Assembly (NCBI GenBank): GCA_030220185.1
Contig: JASPKZ010001600.1
Location: 124,001 to 188,000, forward strand
Length of the DNA stretch: 64,000 bases
Source of the DNA: Diploptera punctata
Lineage: Eukaryota > Arthropoda > Insecta > Blattodea > Blaberidae
Direction of reading: 5' to 3'
Shown here: piece after piece, positions 56,700 through 64,000 of the stretch
How the letters are laid out: every line of letters begins with the position of its first letter
Numbering within the stretch: the first letter of the stretch is position 1
Translations under genes and position numbers: made by a program
Notes under the pieces: model-generated
Told to the model about the DNA's origin: nothing
Seen by the model: only the letters and a program-made list of their open reading frames with translations
Database searches by the model: none

Positions 56700-57235
56700 C
56701 TGATATAACAATGGGCATATAATAAGAATTAAATGAGTCGTGATTTCTTCTTACCTCATACTTCTATGTTTTTTTAAACACAGCACTGCAGTATTGGCGA
56801 CCCATTGTCACCATCGTCAGCTGTTTTCACAACTGTCAATTTTTTTCTTTTGTCGGTAATTATCCAAACTGCCATCTGGTGTTCTTTGAAGGAATTACTC
56901 TCCAAACTGCCATCTGGTGTTCTTTTGAATTAATCATTTTCTAAACTGCCATCTGTTGTATTTTTTAAGTATTATTTGTATTTTTGGCAGTTTAGAAAAT
57001 GATTAATTCAAAAGAACACCAGATGGCAGTTTAGAGAGTAATTCCTTCAAAAGAACACCAGATGGCAGTTTGGATAATTACCGGCAAAAGAAAAAATTGA
57101 CAGTCGTGAAAACAGCTGAAGATAGTGACAATGGGTCGCCGATACTGCAGTGCTGTGTTTAAAAAAACATAGAAGTATGAGGTAAGAAGAAATCACGATT
57201 TGTTAAATTCTTATTAATTAAACCTCATAATGTTA
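56700..57235. repeat. Large palindrome of PLE-end type
   Basis: About 250 bp arms meet near 56970. Left: TACCTCATACTTCTATG to GCCATCTGGTGTTC; right: GAACACCAGATGGCAG to CATAGAAGTATGAGGTA. AACTGCCATCTGGTGTTCTT-type blocks are tandemly repeated within each arm. CTGACGA (in reverse, left) and CTGAAGA (right) with a GGTGAC/GTCGCC hairpin are hammerhead relics whose GAAAC is mutated to AATAC or GATAC. Confidence 0.75.
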
Positions 57236-58505
57236 AAAATTCCCAAATTTAATATATAAATGGGCATATAGTTTCTGTAGAATATGCGTAAATATATCTT
57301 ATGAACATTACTCGGTTAGAGCATTTGCCTAGAGTGCGAAAGGCCCTAGGTTCAAGCCCCAGTCTCAGCATATAATTTTTCTCTTGAAATATTACTCATA
57401 ATATTGATTAAGAGTTGTTTCATTCTTTCTTTGTCGAGGACTATACATGGAGTAGAAACCACATTTTTAATGAAGTTTTGCTATAATTGCATGTAAATTC
57501 ATTCATTTCTTTCAAAATAATTAAATTCTGTAATAATCACCTAAAGTTAGCTTATTGGAATTTGAGGTCACTTGAAATTTGAGTAGATATGGTACACAGG
57601 TATGAGCAAGCCAGTTATTACTATTTCATATTTTCCATTGAAAATATAGTAATTAATGTTGTTTTACATTCTTTGCTTGAATATTAAATTAATCTGTGTG
57701 TTTATCCTGGAGAAATATATAACTTATTTAGAAGAAAGCAAAATAATTTTATTAATTTACAAACATTTTGAGAAAATTCAATTTAAATTAAATAACTTAC
57801 AGAAATTCTTTTGGTATTAATTTCATATTTTGTTTTATTTATATTAATTTTTTTAATGAACTTTCTTGAAATACTGTTATTCATTTTAATTACCATTTCT
57901 GTAATGAGAATGCTATGTCCAGACAATTAATTACAGGTACCGTAGAAAAAACAACACTTAACAGACATGCGATGTCTTAACTATATAATGTTAAATAGAA
58001 TCCAGATTCTTACGGATTTTTTTTTTCCTTGATATGTATCTGCTTAAAAACATTGACAAATTATACTACAGGGAACATTATAATTAATATTAACGATGCA
58101 TATTATTAATATTTTTTTCACGCTTTAGGTTTCATGCTAGTCAGATAAATGACTTTAATGTGGTCTATTTTAAATTGCACACCATGTTGCATAAAGTTGT
58201 GTGCTTGTATATTGTGTGAGGGATGCCAATATTTAGCCTATTCCTGTTGAAAAGGATCAAAGGGATGTCAGACTTAACATATTTGTTAGACCTTATGAAT
58301 ACTTAACAATACTACTGTAATTTTTTTTAATGCCCCAGGTTGTCCTTTTGGACATTTCTGGTGTTCTCTCCTGGCATTGGCATAATTGTAACCCACTTCT
58401 AAGATTGGGGCACCTGAAAGGCAGGGTTACATTGCCCCGATGATATGATGGGTGATGATGATGATAGTGGTGCACTATCCAAGAGAGTCCTTAATCCTAA
58501 GCTTA
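57236..58505. other. No recognised gene
   Basis: 57310-57395 is a tRNA-like SINE remnant (TCGGTTAGAGCATTTGCC, GGTTCAAGCCCCAG, then TTTTTCTCTTG). The rest is A+T-rich with no exon or repeat recognised. Confidence 0.35.
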
Positions 58506-58509
58506 ATCT

Positions 58510-59048
58510 AAGATGAATATGAATGATGATGATTGCAATAACTTCCTAGGTTGTGAAATATCATACACAGCAGAAATAGATATAAATAACAAACTAAATA
58601 AGTTTAATTATATAACAGGAACACTAAAAAGAACTTTGAAAAATAAAGCCAGGAAAGACTCTATAATGGAATTGTACAAGACAATGGCAGTGCCTATTAT
58701 TACTTGTGGATCCGAAACATGGACAGTGACAACACAACAATCTGCCAGAATACAAGCTGCTGAAATGAGATTCCTCAGGCTAATAGCAGGATATCAAAGA
58801 ACAGACAAAAAACATAATACAAAAATAAGACAACAACTAAAAGTAGAGGAATTAAACACAACAATAGTGAAATACAGAACAAACTGGAAAGAACACTTGG
58901 CAAGGATGACTGAGAATAAAATACCAAAAGCAGCATACAACTATTTACCATGAGGAAGAAGAAGTTTGGGGACCAAGCAAATGGAAAGAGCAGCAATTTG
59001 GAGCCTGAACAGGCTAGTAAATAAGCTTAAACCGTGAAGAAGAAGATG
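58510..59048 (+). mobile_element. LINE C-terminal fragment
   Basis: 146 open codons (58513-58953): NNFLGCEISYTAEIDINNKL, KTMAVPIITCGSETWTVTTQ, RIQAAEMRFLRLIAGYQRTD, NWKEHLARMTENKIP. Closest in motif order to 16040-16760. The 3' end is GAAGAAGAAGATGATGATTG. 5'-truncated. Confidence 0.8.
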
Positions 59049-59235
59049 ATGATTGTGATGCCCATATGATGTTCAGGGACCATTTGGGTCTTAAAGTTTT
59101 CCGACTTTTTCTTACAGGTGAGGAAAAACCCCGATAAAAACCTCACCCAGGAGACTGCCCTGACTGGGGATCCAACCTGGGCCCTGCTGCGTGACAAGAC
59201 AGCATGCTACCTCGAGACCACAGCGGTGGTTATAG
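59049..59235 (-). mobile_element. SINE family 2, partial reverse copy
   Basis: Starts within the family-2 body (GACCATTTGGGTCTTAAAG) and ends with CTCGAGACCACAGCGGTGG. It abuts the LINE tail at 59048. Confidence 0.75.
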
Positions 59236-59437
59236 TTAAAATTTCCAACCCCACTGGGTATTAAACTTGAAAAACTGGTAAAGAAGTGGGGATAATTACA
59301 CATTTTACATAAAACTAACATTCATTCCAAATACCATTTGATTATTCATATTGAATTATATGAGATCATAACATGCTATTTTGTCTACAATAAAATTTAA
59401 CTGAAATTTATTAGTAGACCTGCACAAGAGGTATATA

Positions 59438-60764
59438 CAGGGTGGACCGCTCGAATGGACCTAATTTCAATTGCTTGTTACTGGCAAACGGTTGAAGATA
59501 GAAACTTAAAACAACGTTCATATTACAGAAAAACTCACCAAGTTTTGATATCCAGATCACCACATCTCTATATGAGCCCCAGCAGTCACTGTGACGATAT
59601 CAAAGCGATGAACAATTTCTTGCCAAGTACGTTGGAGTATGTCTTCTGGAATGTTCTCAATAGCCTCTATGATGCGCTCACGAAGATCACGAAGGTCTTT
59701 GACTGGGGTGGTGTAAACTTTATCTTTGACATAGCCCCAGAGAAAGAAATCCAGTGGTGTTAAATCGGGAGATCTCGGGGGCCACGCGATTGGTCCTCCC
59801 CTACCAATCCAACGGCCAGGGAAAATGTTGTCCAAAGTCGTACGAAACTTCATTGGACCAGTGGGGAGGAGCACCATCTTGCTGGAAAACGATGTTAGGC
59901 TGCAGTTGTTCAATTTGTGGAAAGAAGAACTGCTCCAGCATGTCAAGATATGTGGTACCACGAACAGTTTTCTCGGCGAAGAAAAACGGTCCAATGACCT
60001 TATTATGTGACAAACTGCACCAAACATTCATCTTCGGACTATCACGAACATGCTCTTGAATAGCGTGAGGATTCTCCGATCCCCAGATCCGCACATTATG
60101 CCGGTTTACCTTGCCTGACAAATGGAAAGTGGCTTCGTCCGAGAAGAAAATCTTGGTCATGAAGTCAGGATCAGCGCCGAGACGGTCCAGCATCGTATTG
60201 GCGAATTCCACTCGTTTCGGCATGTCATTCGGCTCCAGACGTTGCACTAACTGCACTTTATATGCGTGCAGTTTGAGGCGTTTGTGGACAATCCGTTGTA
60301 ATGTCGATTTTGGTATTTGAAGTTCCCGCGAAGCTCTTCTTAATGACTTCCGGGGGCTTCGCTCAAATGCGGCTTGAACATTTGCTACCATTTCATCGGA
60401 TGCTCTGCGACCACCACCATGCTTCTTCAACACAGATCCTGTAGCTAATAATGTATCACGCCACTTCTTTATGCTTCTAGCAGTTGGAGCATCACGGTTA
60501 AACACACGCCGGAACTCCCTTTGAACTCTAATGATTGATTTAAACTCCGCATACCACAAAACAGCTTGCGCTTTCATCTGCGGAGTCGCCATTTTCACAA
60601 ACAATTAAATCTAAGAACGAGAAACGTATCTTTGTGCCATCTACCGACAGGATTCGAAACTTGGTGAGTTTTTCTGTACTATGAACGTTGTTTTAAGTTT
60701 CTATCTTCAACCGTTTGCCAGTAACAAGCAATTGAAATTAGGTCCATTCGAGCGGTCCACCCTG
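59438..60764 (-). mobile_element. Near-complete mariner transposon, one frameshift
   Basis: 1,327 bp flanked by TA. Terminal inverted repeats of about 110 bp start CAGGGTGGACCGCTCGAATG. The transposase starts at 60592 (MATPQMKAQAVLWYAE), with RSIKKWRDTLLATGSV (helix-turn-helix), KIFFSDEATFHLSGKVN (first Asp), IVFQQDGAPPHW (second Asp) and, after a frame change near 59840, PPRSPDLTPLDFFLWG (third Asp). It stops at 59557, about 345 codons as usual for mariners. The second and third Asp are about 36 residues apart. One indel is the only lesion seen, so insertion was recent. Confidence 0.9.
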
Positions 60765-62104
60765 TATTTCAGTTTTCATATTGGTAATCCATCCAGATTT
60801 AAGTTGGTATTTGCTTAATAAATTTTTAAGTCAGTATGAACACCTCACCTCATAATTTTGCTTATCATACGATCTTGCATATCTGAGAAACCGAACTAAT
60901 TAACAGGTCTTGCTTTTGCTCATGCCTAAATGTTGCATAAAATTGTGACCTACATATTATACTAAAACTATGTGATATAATTTAAATCCGTAATTTGCAT
61001 CACATATTTTTTTAAACTTTTTGTTAAATAAAACATTTGTGGAACAGCTTTAAGTCGGTATTCTTTTTCAGTATTGCGTAGGCCAAGGACCTTCTAGGCC
61101 TGTCACGCTTGGAGTTTATATTTATTTAGTAATTATTTTGAGGTGTTTTGTTACATATTTATGTACATATATTGACCACAATACTACATAAAAATCTGGA
61201 GCATAGTGGTAATTTTATAACTGAAGACAGATGAAAAGTGCATAGTCTAATATTAGAAAACATCCTTGTCATGACATGAACAATGGCTATCATATAATAA
61301 GAACTTTAAAAAATGGTAATATTCTACTCTGTATAAGGTTTGAATATTCCAACAAGGAAAGTCAGTCATTAGGTTTCTGCTTTAGAATTAATTATAGATT
61401 CACATCTAATGTCCGCTGGTTCCACATGTGCAGATTCAACCAACTGTAAGTTAAAATATTTTTATAATTCCTGAAAATTTCTGGAAACAGATTTTAAAGA
61501 CTTTAATGTCAGATAAGAGAAATGTATTTGTTGGGTAGAGACAATGAAATCTATTCAAAACCATTATTTTCTCAAGTAGCTAAGCATAACCTCATTTTCT
61601 TTTGCCTGTGATTTTTTAAAATGTCCAACTTTGATCTTTGTGAATTTATTAATTGTGCCCATCTGAGATAATTAGGTTTAAGTATCAATTAAATTTTACA
61701 ATTACTCTTTGTCCTAAAATGATTACCTGATTTCACAATACTTTATCTCTGAATTAATGACAATAAATAATCCAAAGTTTAGTTTTTTTTATTCAGCAAG
61801 ATGGTGTAACATCTCACTTTTACTTGCATATTGGATTGGCTTTGAAATGCTAGAGACAAAAACTTTATATGATAGCTTCCTTACTCATTTGACCTAGCAT
61901 TTATTGGGATAAAGATAATATAACCTGCAGAAGTACCCCCAATGGATGCAATAAATAGGAACATGTCATATAGTATATGAGAGCAATTTCATTACTGCCA
62001 AGATATATGTTGTGGTCTAGATATTTGTACATCTAGCATTTGCAAAGTGTAAAACAATGCTTAAGAGAAACTATATCTTGCCATTTATTGCATTGTTCTA
62101 GCAA
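60765..62104. other. No recognised gene
   Basis: A+T-rich. 61078-61120 (GGCCAAGGACCTTCTAGGCC) is the 3' tail of SINE family 1. No exon of gene B was detected. Confidence 0.35.
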
Positions 62105-62235
62105 TTACATAGTTAGTCTTTCATTCCCTTGTGGAACATAAGAGTGTCAATGAGAGATCTCCATCTGACATGGTCGGCACCAATAGTCTTTATTTCTGTC
62201 CAAGTTCTTCTAATGCTCTCTATCTTATTTCCGAC
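62105..62235 (-). mobile_element. LINE tail fragment
   Basis: The minus strand reads ESIRRTWTEIKTIGADHVRW, then RSLIDTLMFHKGMKD, like the RW-x-S-L tail of LINE ORFs. 62280-62345 after it has a SINE-array-like TTTGAAGAGAAAAAAATCCC trace. Confidence 0.5.
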
Positions 62236-62808
62236 AATCTCTTTCATTTTGATGTTTTTATATAAATTTATTACTCACATTAAAAGGACAAATTAATATT
62301 TGAAGAGAAAAAAATCCCAGTTCAGGCAAAAATTGTTCTCTTAGATATTAATCTCTTCCTTGTGCCTCTTTGGTTACTAAAATCTGTTTCAGTTCTCCAA
62401 AATCCTATTCCAAAGTCCTTTTTAATGTCAAATAGCACCATATCAGATTTCTCTCTCTCATATCAGATTTCTTTAATCATCCTTAATTTGAGGGAATGTG
62501 AGGTGATTAGCCCTCATTCCTTAAGTATTATGTTAGGGTTGCAACCTTAAGTCCTGGATACCTTGCACGCTTACTTAGCTTGTCTGTAAGCAGTGATTAG
62601 GCATTTCCTCCTAAAGACAATAAGAGGTAAGGTTATTCTGCCAATACTGGTTGCCATTACCTCTGTAATTGTGAACAGGGCCACCATGGGAAGGCGAGTT
62701 TGGCATTTGGAGAAAAGAGGCCATAACTTGCACATCTTTCCCCTTGGAACCAGCAGTTACATGATTATAAGTATTGTGAATCTCAGTAACACTGCATATA
62801 TATATATA

Positions 62809-63482
62809 CCGGGCTTCCAATATAAATCCGGACCGGCCTCACGGGGTTTCACCCGTCAGGCAGCGCTCTCTCCTTGTCTGCATTTCACTCTGCCAGCCGC
62901 TCGTCCTTGAACTAGTCAGTTTACTATCATTTGACAAGATGAGACGTCAGCTGACATTAGAGCAGCGCATTTATGTGTGTAAATGATATTATAAATACGA
63001 ATCAGCTCGTCGCGTTCGCGAGGAATTTATTCGGAACTTCCCTGGACAATTACCTCCTTCCAGATCGACAATCCACGATTTTGTGACTAAATTTGAGACC
63101 ACTGGTTCAGTACAAAATAAGAAACACACGCGAAGGCGTACGGTTCTCACCGAAGAAAAATTAGATGAAATTGGCGAAAATTTGGAACGTTCACCACAAA
63201 AATCATTACCGAAATTAGCACAACAAGTTGGGATTTCAGTATCTTCTGCACATACAGCAACAAAATTGTTAAAACTCAAACCTTACAAGTGTACACGTGT
63301 TCATTGTCTAAACCAAGGTGATCCCATAGCACGTGTGCAGGAGGACAACATTTCCAGCATTTTCTATAAGGTAAGAAACAGTTCAAGGAGGGTGGCAGGC
63401 AGGGTGAATTGCGGGAGGAAGAGACAGCACTGCATGCCGGGAAACTCCGTGAGGCCGGTCCGGTTTTATATTGGAAGCCCGT
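62809..63482 (+). mobile_element. Internally deleted mariner/Tc1-type element
   Basis: Ends GGGCTTCCAATATAAATCCG (left) and, in reverse, GGGCTTCCAATATAAAACCG (right), in TA context. The coding start MRRQLTLEQRIYVCK is followed by a stop at 62983, then the helix-turn-helix region as in 54719-55554, continuing to CTRVHCLNQGDPIARV. There it jumps to the element's far end (EDNISSIFYKV). All catalytic residues are deleted, so it is non-autonomous. Confidence 0.85.
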
Positions 63483-64000
63483 TATTTATTTATAATCTTT
63501 TTCCAATGATAATTTTACTTTTAGTTTTAAGTCACTTTGCTGTTAGAAGATATATTAAGGGGTATCTCATTTTATCAAATAGATCTTGTACTATTGTAGT
63601 AAAGAAGGAAAGAGAATTAAAATGTTTTATCTATTGATAGGTTATGAGTACCATCAGTTCCTGATGTTGGATGATTATTGTACATCATATCATTTAATAC
63701 CATCTCTTTTTCAAGACAGGTTTGATTATTTCCATGGTAAGTAAGGCTTAACATATATTGATGTTGTATAACATTTCATTGGTATTTCATTAAATTCTGA
63801 TTTTGTTCCGTTTTTTCTATAGGAATAGTGGTCAGAACTACAGTTTGGATCATGACTGGAGTTAATGGTATGTTGCTGCAAGTAAAAAGAAAAAAAATCA
63901 TTCTTCAAATGTATGAGTATATAATAATGTTTTCTTCCAGTTGTTGTTAAATCCATTAACATCAGATTCATGTACAGTAGAACCTCGTTTATCTGGATTA
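63483..64000. other. No gene; possible pogo-type end at the edge
   Basis: A+T-rich, no exon seen. The last 28 bases, TACAGTAGAACCTCGTTTAT and on, look like the terminus of a pogo/Tigger-type DNA transposon inserted at TA; only the edge is inside the window. Confidence 0.35.

Overview
The window looks like A+T-rich nuclear DNA from an animal, most likely an insect with a large, repeat-rich genome. A cockroach or termite (Blattodea) is plausible but is inferred only from the mix of repeats. Genes have short exons with GT/AG borders and long introns. There is no operon, prokaryotic signal or CRISPR array. Almost every long open frame is a mobile-element remnant.

Host genes. Five exons of one minus-strand gene (gene A) lie at 51098-51219, 33931-34090, 32032-32132, 25392-25652 and 23413-23585. 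They join in frame without a stop into 272 codons of acidic, then Arg/Glu/Ser-rich protein. The order of motifs (an EDGEI acidic box, an SLDIKPPQ box, a His/Lys/Arg-rich stretch, then long RERERD runs) matches the N-terminal half of the CDK11/PITSLRE cyclin-dependent kinases. No kinase exon is visible; it should lie left of the window. About 1 kb upstream, pointing the other way, two plus-strand exons (52227-52345 and 55593-55737) encode a diverged version of the same N-terminus, with the same intron phases (2, then 0). The two therefore look like head-to-head paralogs sharing one intergenic region.

Layout. 1-23400 is probably intron or 3' part of gene A. It holds LINE reverse-transcriptase pieces, Penelope-like elements (PLEs) with GIY-YIG endonuclease domains, SINEs, foldbacks and long A+T-rich stretches with no gene. 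23413-51219 holds gene A exons 1-5 and four introns of about 1.8, 6.4, 1.8 and 17 kb. Those introns carry more PLEs, LINEs, SINEs, piggyBac-like remnants, a hAT-type transposase pseudogene, a 1.4 kb inverted array of tRNA-like SINE units, and a 3 kb cluster of inverted repeats. 51220-52226 is the shared upstream region. 52227-64000 is gene B with its introns, holding piggyBac, mariner, LINE and SINE copies.

The recurring theme is inverted duplication. PLE ends, SINE units and an unnamed repeat family repeatedly occur as head-to-head palindromes, some bounded by 10-14 bp target-site duplications. Several PLE ends contain hammerhead-ribozyme-like cores (CTGANGA, stem II, GAAAC, short stem III, NUH), one of them with a complete minimal fold. 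All identifications come from reading the sequence; no database search was run.
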